NCBI RefSeq assembly: GCF_000012965.1
Contig: NC_007575.1
Location: 124,001-188,000 of the forward strand
From: Sulfurimonas denitrificans DSM 1251
Lineage (GTDB): Bacteria; Campylobacterota; Campylobacteria; Campylobacterales; Sulfurimonadaceae
Length of the DNA stretch: 64,000 nt
Direction of reading: 5' to 3'
A program made the translations under genes and the position numbers. Under the pieces are notes generated by a model. The model was not told where the DNA came from and did not search any database. It saw only the letters and a program-made list of their open reading frames with translations. This document shows positions 25,823 to 34,298 of the stretch, piece after piece (the first letter of the stretch is position 1; every line of letters begins with the position of its first letter).

Positions 25823-27207
25823 TTTACAAGTGCTAAAGCGCTCTTTACTCTTAGAATTGTCTCATCAATCCCAATAACCGCCATAACGCTATCAAGCCCT
25901 GGACCGCTCATTTTTCCAAGTAGAGCAACTCTTAGAGGCTGCCCGATTTTTCCAAAACCTATGCCCATCTCATCTACAACTTCTTGCATCACATGATGAT
26001 ACTCACTTGGAAGATGAAGCTCTTTACATGCAGAGAGTTTTGCAATAAAGTTATTTAAAACTTCAACAGCCTCACCTTTGAGTGACTTCTCAAGTGCTTT
26101 TTCATCATAAGAAGCTGGAGGATTAATGACCTCAGTTACAAGAAGCGCCAACTCTTTAAGAGTTTTTGCACGCTCTTTTAGGGCATCAAGTAAAATCTCT
26201 TTTTTATCATGTGAAGCTATTGTTAAATTGTACTCTTCTAACATCTTTGCCAACTCTTGATTTGGAGTGTTTTTGATGTAGTGCGAGTTTAGCCAGTCAA
26301 GTTTTTCAGTGTTGTATATGGAAGCAGAGCGATTTATGTTTTTTGGATCAAAAAGCTCTCTCATCTCATCCATTGAAAATATCTCTTGATCTCCGTTGCT
26401 CCAGCCCAAACGAACTAAAAAGTTTAAGAGCGCCGCAGGAGTGTAGCCCATCTCCTTATATGCCATAACATCAGTTGCTCCATCTCTTTTTGAGAGTTTT
26501 TTGCCCTCTGAGTTATGAATCATAGGTACATGGTAAAATTTTGGTACATCAAATCCGAGTGCTTCATAGATTACTATCTGTTTTGGTGTATTTGAGAGGT
26601 GGTCATCACCACGGATAACCTCAGTTACTCCCATAAGGTGGTCATCAATTGCAACAACAAAGTTATATGTAGGTGAGCCATCAGCTCGAGCAATTACAAA
26701 ATCATCCAGAATATCTTCAGCCTTAAAGACAACATCACCCTTTACTCCATCTCTTACGATAATTTCACCGCTAAGAGGAGCTTTTATGCGGATAACACTA
26801 TCAACTCCATCTGGAGGCGTGCCATCAAAATCACGATATTTGCCATCATATTTTGTTCGCTCTTTGTTCGCCATCTGAGTCTCTCTAAGAGCGTCTAACT
26901 CCTCTCTTGACATGTAGCATCTGTACGCTTTGCCCTCATCAAGGAGTTGTTTGACATAAATAGCATAAATATCATCTCTTTGTGACTGATACGTGATTTC
27001 GCCATCATGCTCTAAACCTAACCAATTAAAAGCTTTTACAATAGCCTCTGCTGCTTCTTGAGAGTTTCTTGCTTTATCGGTATCTTCAATGCGAAGAAGA
27101 AATTTACCACCGTTTTTTCTAGCCCAAAGATATGAAAAAAGTGCCGTTCTTAAACCACCGATATGTAAATAGCCTGTGGGACTTGGAGCAAAACGAGTGA
27201 CAATCAT
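25819..27207 (-). CDS. gltX: Glutamate--tRNA ligase
   Basis: A 462-residue class I aminoacyl-tRNA synthetase with RFAPSPTGYLHIGGLRTALF (HIGH variant), the glutamate-binding IRIEDTD segment (LLRIEDTDKARNS), DDHLMGVTEVIRGDDHLSNT and the KMSKS variant KLSKRDGA (about 240). Many Campylobacterota carry two GltX enzymes with split Glu/Gln tRNA specificity; I cannot say which one this is. Divergent from the SurA-like gene with a 91-base gap. Confidence 0.95.
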   Translation of the reverse strand: MIVTRFAPSPTGYLHIGGLRTALFSYLWARKNGGKFLLRIEDTDKARNSQEAAEAIVKAFNWLGLEHDGEITYQSQRDDIYAIYVKQLLDEGKAYRCYMSREELDALRETQMANKERTKYDGKYRDFDGTPPDGVDSVIRIKAPLSGEIIVRDGVKGDVVFKAEDILDDFVIARADGSPTYNFVVAIDDHLMGVTEVIRGDDHLSNTPKQIVIYEALGFDVPKFYHVPMIHNSEGKKLSKRDGATDVMAYKEMGYTPAALLNFLVRLGWSNGDQEIFSMDEMRELFDPKNINRSASIYNTEKLDWLNSHYIKNTPNQELAKMLEEYNLTIASHDKKEILLDALKERAKTLKELALLVTEVINPPASYDEKALEKSLKGEAVEVLNNFIAKLSACKELHLPSEYHHVMQEVVDEMGIGFGKIGQPLRVALLGKMSGPGLDSVMAVIGIDETILRVKSALALVK

Positions 27208-27298
27208 AAAAAAGCCTTTGTAAAATAGTTGTCGAATTTTAGGCTATCATTTGTTAAAAGCGGGTAAAATACTTATCTTAAATTTTAGAGGATTTTAA

Positions 27299-28135
27299 AT
27301 GTATAAAATAATATTAGTGCTTTTTTTAGGCACGATGCTAAGTGCTGAGATGATAAATGGGATTAGTGTTGTTGTAAAAGGAGAGGCTATTACGATTTAT
27401 GATATCAAAGATGAGATGCGCCTCTCAAAGGTAAATGCAACAACTGCAACAGATATTTTGATAAGAAAAAAGCTAGAAGCGGCTGAAATACAAGAGAGAA
27501 AAATCACAGTAGATAGCAGTGAAGTTTATGATGATATTAAAAAAGTTGCAGCTTCAAACAAGATGAGTATTGATGAATTTTATGATGCAGTTCGTGACTC
27601 AAATGGGCTAACTTCCGCAGAGTTTAAAGAGAAGACAAGAGAGAAGATTCTATCTCAAAAGCTATACTCTGCAATCGCATACTCTTCAATTAATATGCCA
27701 GATGAAGATGAGATGAGAGAGTATTATGAACTTCACAAAGATGAGTTTTCTCGCCCAAAAGCTTTTAGTGTTATTATCTACTCTTCACAAAATGAAGAGG
27801 CTCTAAGAAAGAAGATAACAACTCCTATGTTTGTCTCGGATGAAATAAAGGCAGAGGAGAGAGTGCTTGGATATGACAAAATATCTCCTGAGTTAGCAAA
27901 AATGCTTGAATCAACACAGCAGAAGAGTTTTACGCCTGTTATTATGGATCAAAAAGGCTCACATATGAGCTTCTACCTTGTGGAGAGCAAAATGCCGCAA
28001 AGCAGCAGTTATGAAGATGTTCAAAACCAACTAAGCAACGCTATTATGGGGCAAAAAAGAGAGCAAGTTTTAAGTGATTATTTTGCCAGATTAAGAGGAA
28101 ACGCAGATATTCAAATTGTACGAGAAGTAAAGTAG
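27299..28135 (+). CDS. SurA/PpiC-like periplasmic peptidyl-prolyl isomerase or chaperone
   Basis: A 278-residue protein with an N-terminal signal peptide (MYKIILVLFLGTMLSAEM), a SurA-N-like helical region (VKGEAITIYDIKDEMRLSK) and a parvulin-like segment (about 140-240: EYYELHKDEFSRPKAFSVII). The parvulin core looks degenerate, so chaperone activity may dominate. It probably assists outer-membrane protein folding. The next gene starts immediately after its stop. Confidence 0.78.
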   Translation: MYKIILVLFLGTMLSAEMINGISVVVKGEAITIYDIKDEMRLSKVNATTATDILIRKKLEAAEIQERKITVDSSEVYDDIKKVAASNKMSIDEFYDAVRDSNGLTSAEFKEKTREKILSQKLYSAIAYSSINMPDEDEMREYYELHKDEFSRPKAFSVIIYSSQNEEALRKKITTPMFVSDEIKAEERVLGYDKISPELAKMLESTQQKSFTPVIMDQKGSHMSFYLVESKMPQSSSYEDVQNQLSNAIMGQKREQVLSDYFARLRGNADIQIVREVK

Positions 28136-28573
28136 ATGCTAAGTGATGAAAATTTTATAAATATAGCCATAGAGATAGCAAAAGCTTCAAAATGCGTCTC
28201 TAAACAAGTAGGTGCTGTTATTGTAAAAGATGGAAGAATTTTAAGTACTGGTTACAACGGAACACCTGCTGGATATATAAACTGTCGTGAGCATTGGGAA
28301 GATAAATATACTCATGAACACCACGAGTGGTCAAAAACATACGAAATACATGCAGAGATGAATGCGATAATCTGGGCAGCAAGAAAAGGCATAAGCATAG
28401 AGAATGCTACTATCTATGTAACTCTTGAGCCATGTAGTGAGTGCAGTAAAAATATTATAGCAAGTGGGATACAGAGGATTGTATATCTAAAGCCTTATGA
28501 ACATACACACTCAGAGGTAATCTCAAAATTTATTAAAGATAACAATGTAGTTATACAAAAACTTCAGGAGTAG
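28136..28573 (+). CDS. Deoxycytidylate (dCMP) deaminase-like protein
   Basis: A 145-residue zinc deaminase. Motifs are YEIHAEMNAIIWAARKG (HAE, about 78) and VTLEPCSECSKNI (PCxxC, about 100), with an N-terminal KCVSKQVGAVIVKDGRILST and a GYNGTPAGYINC loop typical of the dCMP deaminase/ComEB family. It converts dCMP to dUMP for thymidylate synthesis. Starts at the base after the SurA-like stop. Confidence 0.9.
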   Translation: MLSDENFINIAIEIAKASKCVSKQVGAVIVKDGRILSTGYNGTPAGYINCREHWEDKYTHEHHEWSKTYEIHAEMNAIIWAARKGISIENATIYVTLEPCSECSKNIIASGIQRIVYLKPYEHTHSEVISKFIKDNNVVIQKLQE

Positions 28574-28576
28574 AAA

Positions 28577-29122
28577 ATGGTTGAAGATAAAGAGTTACAA
28601 GCAGAGATAGGAAAACACCTTATGCAGCCTGAGAATTATGGCAAATTAGAAGATGCATCGTGCATAGGAGTTGGGATAGACCACTCAAGAAAAAGCTATG
28701 TAATTATGTATATAAAAAGAGATGAGACTACTATCTTAGACGTTATGTTTGGAACCAATGGTACGCAAGATACAACTACGCTTGGCTCAATTTTTACTGA
28801 TATGATTAAGGGTGAGAGTATTGAGAGTGCGCAAGAGATAGCAGATACCTTAAATAAAGAGCTACAAGAGAGTTACGCATCTATTCCTGCTCCAAAGGTT
28901 GATTTGAGCAAGCCTGAGGGTGAGCAAGTTGAGAGAGTCTCTACAGAGCATCAAGATAGCGCAAATATGGTTCTTACAGCATTTAATGCAGCAATGCGTC
29001 ATTTTGAGAGAAAAGAGGGCGGCATAGAAGAGGAGCAGTATGAGATGAGTATAGTAAAAACTTGTCCATACTCAACTACTGAGTGTCACTTTGTAACAAA
29101 AGAAAAAAGCAAAGAGGTTTAA
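28577..29122 (+). CDS. IscU/NifU-N-like protein lacking most cluster ligands
   Basis: A 181-residue protein whose first 145 residues follow the IscU/NifU-N fold order: HLMQPENYGKLEDASCIGVG, a central VMFGTNGTQDTTTLGSIFTD and EHQDSANMVLTAFNAAMRHF. Of the three conserved Cys of IscU, only the first has an equivalent (Cys near 29). The YGCG position reads NGTQ and the HCSxLAEDA position reads EHQDSANMV. Two Cys occur near the C-terminus (TCPYSTTEC). It therefore is unlikely to be a classical Fe-S scaffold. The real function is unknown. Confidence 0.65.
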   Translation: MVEDKELQAEIGKHLMQPENYGKLEDASCIGVGIDHSRKSYVIMYIKRDETTILDVMFGTNGTQDTTTLGSIFTDMIKGESIESAQEIADTLNKELQESYASIPAPKVDLSKPEGEQVERVSTEHQDSANMVLTAFNAAMRHFERKEGGIEEEQYEMSIVKTCPYSTTECHFVTKEKSKEV

Positions 29123-29472
29123 CTCTTTAAAAACTTTTCAATTATTTCACTCGGGCGACCTATGATTGCACGATTACCTTTAAAAATAATAGGTCTCTCG
29201 ATAAGCTTTGGGTTTTGTACCATTGCATCTACAAGCTTGTCATAATCATACTCATCTTTTAGATTTAATTCTTTATAAATATCCTCTTTTGTTCTCATTA
29301 GCTCTTTTGGGTTCATTCCAAGCATGGTAAGTGCAGTTATGATTTCATCTTTGCTTGGAGCAGAATCTAGATATTTAACAACTTCTACCTCACAACCGTT
29401 TTGTTCTAAAATAGCCATAGCTTCACGAGATTTTGAACATTTTGGATTATGCCAAATGGTTATATCTTGCAT
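29119..29472 (-). CDS. ArsC/Spx-family thioredoxin-fold protein
   Basis: A 117-residue protein with IWHNPKCSKSREAMAILEQ (catalytic Cys at 12) and ERPIIFKGNRAIIGRPSE (Arg and Pro typical of ArsC). The family includes glutaredoxin-dependent arsenate reductases and the related YffB proteins. No other ars gene is nearby, so an arsenic role is not supported by context. Its 3' end overlaps that of the convergent IscU-like gene by four bases. Confidence 0.8.
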   Translation of the reverse strand: MQDITIWHNPKCSKSREAMAILEQNGCEVEVVKYLDSAPSKDEIITALTMLGMNPKELMRTKEDIYKELNLKDEYDYDKLVDAMVQNPKLIERPIIFKGNRAIIGRPSEIIEKFLKS

Positions 29473-29537
29473 TTTGACCTCTTTTTTCTTTGTATTTTAC
29501 ACTATAATCAAAAATAAAAAACAGATAGGAAGAGTTT

Positions 29538-29993
29538 ATGGTAGATGTAGTACTTTATATACATATATTGGGAGCAACCGCTTGGATTGGCGGATCGTTG
29601 TTGCTCTTTGCACTTGGGATATTGCTAAAGGGCAAGGAGGCTCAAGCACAAACTTATGAGTATTTAGGACCATTATATGGCTATTTTGAGACGTTTTGGC
29701 TGATTATTCTTATAAGCACTGGCACATTTTTATTTTTTAATTTTAACCTTTTCTCAGTTCTAACACTTGACATAAATGAGTCAAAACTTGGTTACATGAT
29801 GAGTCATAAACTCTTTTTTGTAGTAACTATTACAATGCTTACTATTATTCACATGCGAATTGCATTAAAAACACATAAAAATGAGCGAACAATAGTTCAG
29901 AAGATAGTTTCACGTGCAAGCTCTATGATGATTTTCCTCTTAAATCTTATAGTTCTATGGTATGCCATGCAGTTAAGACATATCCTCTCTTAA
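29538..29993 (+). CDS. Four-helix membrane protein, CopD-like
   Basis: A 151-residue integral membrane protein with four hydrophobic segments (about 1-25, 50-75, 88-105, 125-148). The first carries YIHILGATAWIGGSLLLF, a His and Trp arrangement seen in CopD/DUF2269-type proteins; another His pair lies in MSHKLFF and IIHMRIA. These could bind heme or copper. The function is unknown. Its 3' end overlaps the convergent DUF4395 gene. Confidence 0.65.
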   Translation: MVDVVLYIHILGATAWIGGSLLLFALGILLKGKEAQAQTYEYLGPLYGYFETFWLIILISTGTFLFFNFNLFSVLTLDINESKLGYMMSHKLFFVVTITMLTIIHMRIALKTHKNERTIVQKIVSRASSMMIFLLNLIVLWYAMQLRHILS

Positions 29994-30418
29994 GGGACGA
30001 ATTTCTTTAAGAGTATATATATCTGGCATCCGACACAGTAGCCAAAAGCAGCTTCTAAAAATGCACAACAAACAAGTAAAAACATAATCACAATTGCAAC
30101 AAGTGGATACCCGAGAAAAAATATGATTGCAGCACTAGCAACAAACAAAAAGCCTAATTTTGATGCAAACTCTTTAGGTCCTGAATCAACCTCACTCTTT
30201 TTGAGTTTTGCAAGTTTTGCAAAAAAACTACTTATGTGAAAAAGTGGACTAATTTTTTTATAATCAAAAATACGTACCAAAAAATCATATAGCAAGATAA
30301 TCAGCAAGAGAATCTGAGAAGATAAAATAAATAAAAGACCAATTAGCGTGACTAAGCCTGCAAGAATACGCATTATATTTTGATCAGCTTTTTTATAATT
30401 TATTGGGCAAGATTTCAT
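29990..30418 (-). CDS. DUF4395 membrane protein (first of two)
   Basis: A 142-residue protein with about four hydrophobic segments, an N-terminal CPINYKKADQN, the family-typical KEFASKLGFLF and a C-terminal AAFGYCVGCQIYILL with paired Cys. It has a paralogue at 31049. It follows the Rrf2-type regulator after seven bases, so both are probably one transcript facing the cysteine operon. The context implies a sulfur-related membrane function such as transport or thiol handling, but this is inferred. Confidence 0.75.
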   Translation of the reverse strand: MKSCPINYKKADQNIMRILAGLVTLIGLLFILSSQILLLIILLYDFLVRIFDYKKISPLFHISSFFAKLAKLKKSEVDSGPKEFASKLGFLFVASAAIIFFLGYPLVAIVIMFLLVCCAFLEAAFGYCVGCQIYILLKKFVP

Positions 30419-30425
30419 GTTTTAC

Positions 30426-30830
30426 CTATATATTATAATTCAAAAATTTATTTTGGTAAGCAGAGAGTTCCATCATATTTATATTAAAAATACTCTTTAC
30501 ACTCTCGCTTGCATCTTCAAAAAAAAGCTTTAATATTGGATGCTCTACCAAAGTATCAACTATTTTTAAATCATCCTCTAGTGCCATTAAGATATCCAAT
30601 ATTTTTATATCTTGTGGTGGACGTGCTAAAATATAACCGCCTTTGGCTCCTCTTATGCTCTCTACTAACCCTGCACGTCTTAGTTTGCCAAGTAACTGTT
30701 CAAGATAGTTTTGTGGAACATTAGCATTTAAAGCTATCTCTTTAATTTGCATCGGAGAGTTCTCTTTGCGTTTGCTAAGCTCACATATCGCTGCTAAGCC
30801 ATAAGACCCTTTTGTAGATATGAGTGGCAT
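30426..30830 (-). CDS. Rrf2-family transcriptional regulator, CymR-like by context
   Basis: A 134-residue winged-helix protein with STKGSYGLAAICELSKRK, the recognition region PQNYLEQLLGKLRRAGLVES and the wing RGAKGGYILARPPQDI. The three Cys that bind an Fe-S cluster in IscR are absent (no Cys at all by my reading). This groups it functionally with CymR-type regulators of cysteine metabolism. It is divergent from the sulfate-assimilation operon across a 218-base promoter region, so it is the likely regulator of that operon. Confidence 0.85.
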   Translation of the reverse strand: MPLISTKGSYGLAAICELSKRKENSPMQIKEIALNANVPQNYLEQLLGKLRRAGLVESIRGAKGGYILARPPQDIKILDILMALEDDLKIVDTLVEHPILKLFFEDASESVKSIFNINMMELSAYQNKFLNYNI

Positions 30831-31000
30831 CTATAACTCCCTTTATAAGTATTTAGTTAAGCAAGTATACACTATTTCATAGATAATGTAAAGTAATTTA
30901 GTCATAATAAAATATAAATTTTTATCCAATTTAAACACCATAATATAGGGTTTCTAATTAAACTTGAGTAAATCACTATATATAAATACAACAAAATCAC

Positions 31001-31029
31001 TTGACATTAATATAGAAATTAATTATACT
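31001..31029 (+). promoter_or_regulatory. Sigma-70-like promoter of the cysteine/sulfate operon
   Basis: TTGACA at 31001-31006 and TATACT at 31024-31029 are separated by 17 bases, close to consensus. The spacer and -10 region include a dyad-like AATATAGAAATTAATT that could be an Rrf2 operator. The first gene starts 20 bases after the -10 box, or 32 if the later ATG is used. Confidence 0.75.
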
Positions 31030-31048
31030 GCCGATTAAATTTTAGGAG

Positions 31049-31507
31049 ATGGGAGTTTGTATGACACAAATTAAATTAAAAACGTTAAATATCATAGATG
31101 AAAATCAAACACGTATGCATGCAGGATTAGTAGTTTTAATTCTGATTGCATATATGGCGAGTGGAAATTTATCATTTATATACATGTTGATTTATGATTT
31201 TTTTGCACGTATTTATGTGACATCACTGATAAGCCCTCTTTATCTTTTATCTAAAGGCTTAGTAAATTTGATTGGATTGAAGCAGAGGTTTTCAGAAGAA
31301 TCAGCAAAAGAGTTTGCTTCACACATCGGATTGATGATAATTTTTGTGGCTCTGTATGCAGAACTTTTAAATTGGACCTCTTTTTCTTACATGTTGATTA
31401 CATTTTTTGGTGTATGGAAAACATTTGAAGCAACAAAAGATATCTGTTTTGCATGTAAGCTCTATGAACTCTTAGTGCGCAAAAATATTAGAGTGGAGTC
31501 ATTATGA
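31049..31507 (+). CDS. DUF4395 membrane protein (second), first gene of sulfate-assimilation operon
   Basis: A 152-residue membrane protein paralogous to the minus-strand protein at 29990: AGLVVLILIAYMASGNLSFI, then MLIYDFFARIYVTSLISPL, KEFASHIGLM and a C-terminal DICFACKLYELL with paired Cys. The start may be the later ATG (GTATGACACAAATT, 31061), with GGAG nearer that one. It overlaps cysK by four bases. As the leader gene of a cys operon without an obvious sulfate importer, it could take part in sulfur-anion transport, but this is conjecture. Confidence 0.75.
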   Translation: MGVCMTQIKLKTLNIIDENQTRMHAGLVVLILIAYMASGNLSFIYMLIYDFFARIYVTSLISPLYLLSKGLVNLIGLKQRFSEESAKEFASHIGLMIIFVALYAELLNWTSFSYMLITFFGVWKTFEATKDICFACKLYELLVRKNIRVESL

Positions 31508-32427
31508 AATATGCAAAAAATGTAACAGAACTTATTGGAAATACGCCTTTGGTTAGGATTAATATAGCCAGCCAGAACGCTCTTGTTTTAGGAAAATGCG
31601 AGTTTATGAATCCGACACACTCCATAAAAGACAGGATAGGAAAATATATGATTCAAGAAGCATTAACGCAGGGTCTTATAACTAAAAATACAACAGTAAT
31701 AGAGCCGACAAGCGGAAATACGGGAATTGCACTTGCAAGTGTATGTGCGAGTTTGGGCATAAAACTTATCTTAACCATGCCAAGTTCGATGAGCAAGGAG
31801 AGAATACAGCTCTTAAGAGCATTAGGCGCAAGAGTAGTTTTAACTGATGCAAAACAGGGGATGATGGGCGCTGTGCGAGAGGCTAAAGAGCTTTGCTCTC
31901 AGCACAGTGAGGCTCTGATGCTTCAGCAGTTCTCAAACAGAGCAAATCCTGAGATACACAGAAAAACAACAGCTTTAGAAATAATAAGAGATACACAGGG
32001 CAAGGTTGATATTTTAGTTTTGGGTGTTGGAACAGGCGGCTCAATTACAGGAGTCGGAGAAGTGCTAAAGAAGCATAATCCAAACATAAAGATTATCGCC
32101 GTTGAGCCTGAAAATTCACCTGTACTATCTGGCGGAGAAGCAGGTCCGCATGAGATACAGGGAATAGGAGCAGGGTTTATACCCGAAATATTGAATACTG
32201 AAATTTACGATGAGATTATAAGAGTAAGCGGTGAAGATGCAATTAACTGCTCAAGAGAGATGGCAAAAAAAGAGGGGCTCTTAGTAGGTATATCCTCAGG
32301 AGCCAATGTGTTTGCTTCAACTCAAGCTGCCAAGAGGCAAGAGAATAGAGGTAAAACTATCGTGACTATTTTGTGTGATACCGCAGAACGATATTTAAGC
32401 TGCGGGCTTTACGATGAGGATGAATAA
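31504..32427 (+). CDS. cysK: Cysteine synthase (O-acetylserine sulfhydrylase)
   Basis: A 307-residue PLP enzyme that makes L-cysteine from O-acetylserine and sulfide. Visible are the PLP lysine region NPTHSIKDRIGKYMI (about 38-52), the substrate loop PTSGNTGIALA (about 69), the phosphate-binding GVGTGGSITGVGEV (about 178-191) and a C-terminal ILCDTAERYLS. Start overlaps the DUF4395 stop (ATGA). It consumes the sulfide made by the enzymes encoded downstream. Confidence 0.95.
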   Translation: MKYAKNVTELIGNTPLVRINIASQNALVLGKCEFMNPTHSIKDRIGKYMIQEALTQGLITKNTTVIEPTSGNTGIALASVCASLGIKLILTMPSSMSKERIQLLRALGARVVLTDAKQGMMGAVREAKELCSQHSEALMLQQFSNRANPEIHRKTTALEIIRDTQGKVDILVLGVGTGGSITGVGEVLKKHNPNIKIIAVEPENSPVLSGGEAGPHEIQGIGAGFIPEILNTEIYDEIIRVSGEDAINCSREMAKKEGLLVGISSGANVFASTQAAKRQENRGKTIVTILCDTAERYLSCGLYDEDE

Positions 32428-32432
32428 AATTT

Positions 32433-32663
32433 ATGCAGGAAAAAGCGTACAGATCGATTGTTAAAACTCTCTCATGGAGAACAATCGGGACATTAGACAC
32501 AATGGTTATATCTTATCTGATAACAGGCAACTTAACCATGGCGGCTTCCATTGGATCAATTGAACTTTTTACAAAAATGTTTTTGTACTATTTTCATGAA
32601 AGAGCGTGGAATAAAATAAGCCTTGGCAGACATAAGATTACAGCTAATGATTATCATATTTAA
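32433..32663 (+). CDS. DUF2061 small membrane protein
   Basis: A 76-residue protein with RSIVKTLSWRTIGTLDTMVI, then SYLITGNLTMAASIGSIELF and KMFLYYFHERAWNKI, the diagnostic DUF2061 pattern with two membrane segments. In other bacteria this domain often sits beside sulfate-assimilation genes, as here between cysK and cysH. The function is unknown; an anchoring or transport accessory role is possible. Confidence 0.85.
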   Translation: MQEKAYRSIVKTLSWRTIGTLDTMVISYLITGNLTMAASIGSIELFTKMFLYYFHERAWNKISLGRHKITANDYHI

Positions 32664-32675
32664 TAGGAAAATATT

Positions 32676-33392
32676 ATGAAAGAGAAAATAAATTTTTTAA
32701 ATAAAGAGTTTAAAAATGTACCAACAAAGGAGCTTCTTGAATTTTTTTTAAAAGAGTCTAAAGATTCAATAGCTCTATCTTCTAGTTTTGGAGCAGAGGA
32801 TCAGGTTTTGAGTGATATGGTTTTAAAAATTGAGAGCGAGACAAATATATTTACACTCGATACAGGGAGGCTTCCCTATGAGACGTACGATGTGATGCAG
32901 AGGACAAATTTAAAATATAACACAAAAATAAAGGTCTATTTTCCTAATAGTGAAGATATTGAAAAATTGTATCAACAGCAAGGAATTAACGGTTTTTATG
33001 ACTCTGTTGAGAATAGAAAAGAGTGCTGTTATGCGAGAAAAATTGCACCTCTAAAGAGAGCTTTAATGGGTATAGATATTTGGATTACAGGTCTTAGAGC
33101 ACAGCAGAGCCTTACGAGAAAGAGCACGCAGCTCTTTGAGTGGGACGAAGAAAACAGAGTTATAAAATTAAACCCTTTGATTTTGTGGAGCGAGGAAGAT
33201 GTGTGGAGATATATCAATGAAAACAGTGTTCCATATAACGCTCTGCATGATAGCGGGTATCCAAGTATCGGATGTGCACCGTGCACAAGAGCAGTTGAAG
33301 AAGGCACAGATATAAGAAGTGGCAGATGGTGGTGGGAGAGCCCAGAACATAAAGAGTGCGGATTGCATATAAAGGAGATAAAACAGTGTTAG
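32676..33392 (+). CDS. cysH: Assimilatory adenylylsulfate (APS) reductase
   Basis: A 238-residue PAPS/APS reductase family protein with [15 protein letters not shown] at the N-terminus and [15 protein letters not shown]. It keeps the Cys pair KECCYARK and the GCAPCTRAV pair that bind a [4Fe-4S] cluster in APS-specific enzymes, and ends with the catalytic ECGLH. It therefore probably reduces APS directly to sulfite, which agrees with the absence of an APS kinase domain in the adjacent cysN. Confidence 0.93.
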   Translation: MKEKINFLNKEFKNVPTKELLEFFLKESKDSIALSSSFGAEDQVLSDMVLKIESETNIFTLDTGRLPYETYDVMQRTNLKYNTKIKVYFPNSEDIEKLYQQQGINGFYDSVENRKECCYARKIAPLKRALMGIDIWITGLRAQQSLTRKSTQLFEWDEENRVIKLNPLILWSEEDVWRYINENSVPYNALHDSGYPSIGCAPCTRAVEEGTDIRSGRWWWESPEHKECGLHIKEIKQC

Positions 33393-34297
33393 ATACAAAA
33401 AAATTGACACATCTAAAACAGCTTGAAGCTGAATCTATTCATATATTAAGAGAGGTAGTAGCGGAGTTTGACAATCCCGTTATGATGTACTCCGTAGGAA
33501 AAGATTCTGCGGTAATGCTTCATCTTGCGCTCAAGGCTTTTTTCCCTGCAAAATTGCCATTTCCGCTTCTACATGTAGATACTAAATGGAAATTTAAAGA
33601 GATGATTGAATTTCGTGATAAAAGAGCAAAAGAGGAGGGTTTTGAGCTTCTGGTTCACACAAACCCTGAGGGAATAGAAAAAAATATAAACCCTTTTGTG
33701 CATGGTTCGGCTGTTCATACCGACATCATGAAGACAGAGGGCTTGAAGCAAGCACTCAACAAATATAAGTTTGATGCCGTTTTTGGCGGGGCAAGACGAG
33801 ATGAAGAGAAATCCAGAGCAAAAGAGAGAATCTACTCTTTTAGAGATAAAAACCATAGATGGGACCCGAAAAATCAGAGACCTGAGTTATGGAACTTGTA
33901 TAACTCAAAAGTTCACAAGGGTGAGTCAATTAGAGTTTTTCCGCTCTCAAACTGGACGGAGCTTGATATTTGGCAATATATTTACCTTGAAGGGATTCCT
34001 ATTGTGCCGCTATATTTTGCCAAAAGGCGACCCGTTATTGAAAAAGATGGAGTAAAAATAATGGTTGATGATGAGAGAATGCCAATTGAAGAGCATGAAG
34101 TAGTAAAAGAGGAGATGGTAAGGTTTAGAACCTTGGGATGTTACCCTCTCACAGGAGCAGTCGAATCTAGCGCCACAACATTGCCTGAGATTATCCAAGA
34201 GATGCTTTTAACAAAAACAAGTGAGAGACAAGGGCGAATGATAGACAATGACTCCAGTGGGTCGATGGAGAAGAAAAAAATAGAGGGGTATTTTTAA
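33386..34297 (+). CDS. cysD: Sulfate adenylyltransferase subunit 2
   Basis: CysD is the catalytic subunit that makes APS from sulfate and ATP. The start is GTG at 33386, inside the end of cysH, because AAGGAG lies nine bases upstream and the resulting [20 protein letters not shown] matches family N-termini. The frame is open ten codons further upstream but without a site. PP-loop motif [20 protein letters not shown] (about 35-54) and [16 protein letters not shown] follow. Length of 303 matches the E. coli protein closely. Confidence 0.95.
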   Translation: MLDTKKLTHLKQLEAESIHILREVVAEFDNPVMMYSVGKDSAVMLHLALKAFFPAKLPFPLLHVDTKWKFKEMIEFRDKRAKEEGFELLVHTNPEGIEKNINPFVHGSAVHTDIMKTEGLKQALNKYKFDAVFGGARRDEEKSRAKERIYSFRDKNHRWDPKNQRPELWNLYNSKVHKGESIRVFPLSNWTELDIWQYIYLEGIPIVPLYFAKRRPVIEKDGVKIMVDDERMPIEEHEVVKEEMVRFRTLGCYPLTGAVESSATTLPEIIQEMLLTKTSERQGRMIDNDSSGSMEKKKIEGYF

Positions 34298-34298
34298 C

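Noticed and set aside
29119-29472. Arsenic-resistance locus
   Set aside because: Only one ArsC-fold gene is present, without arsR, arsB or acr3; the family has other roles.
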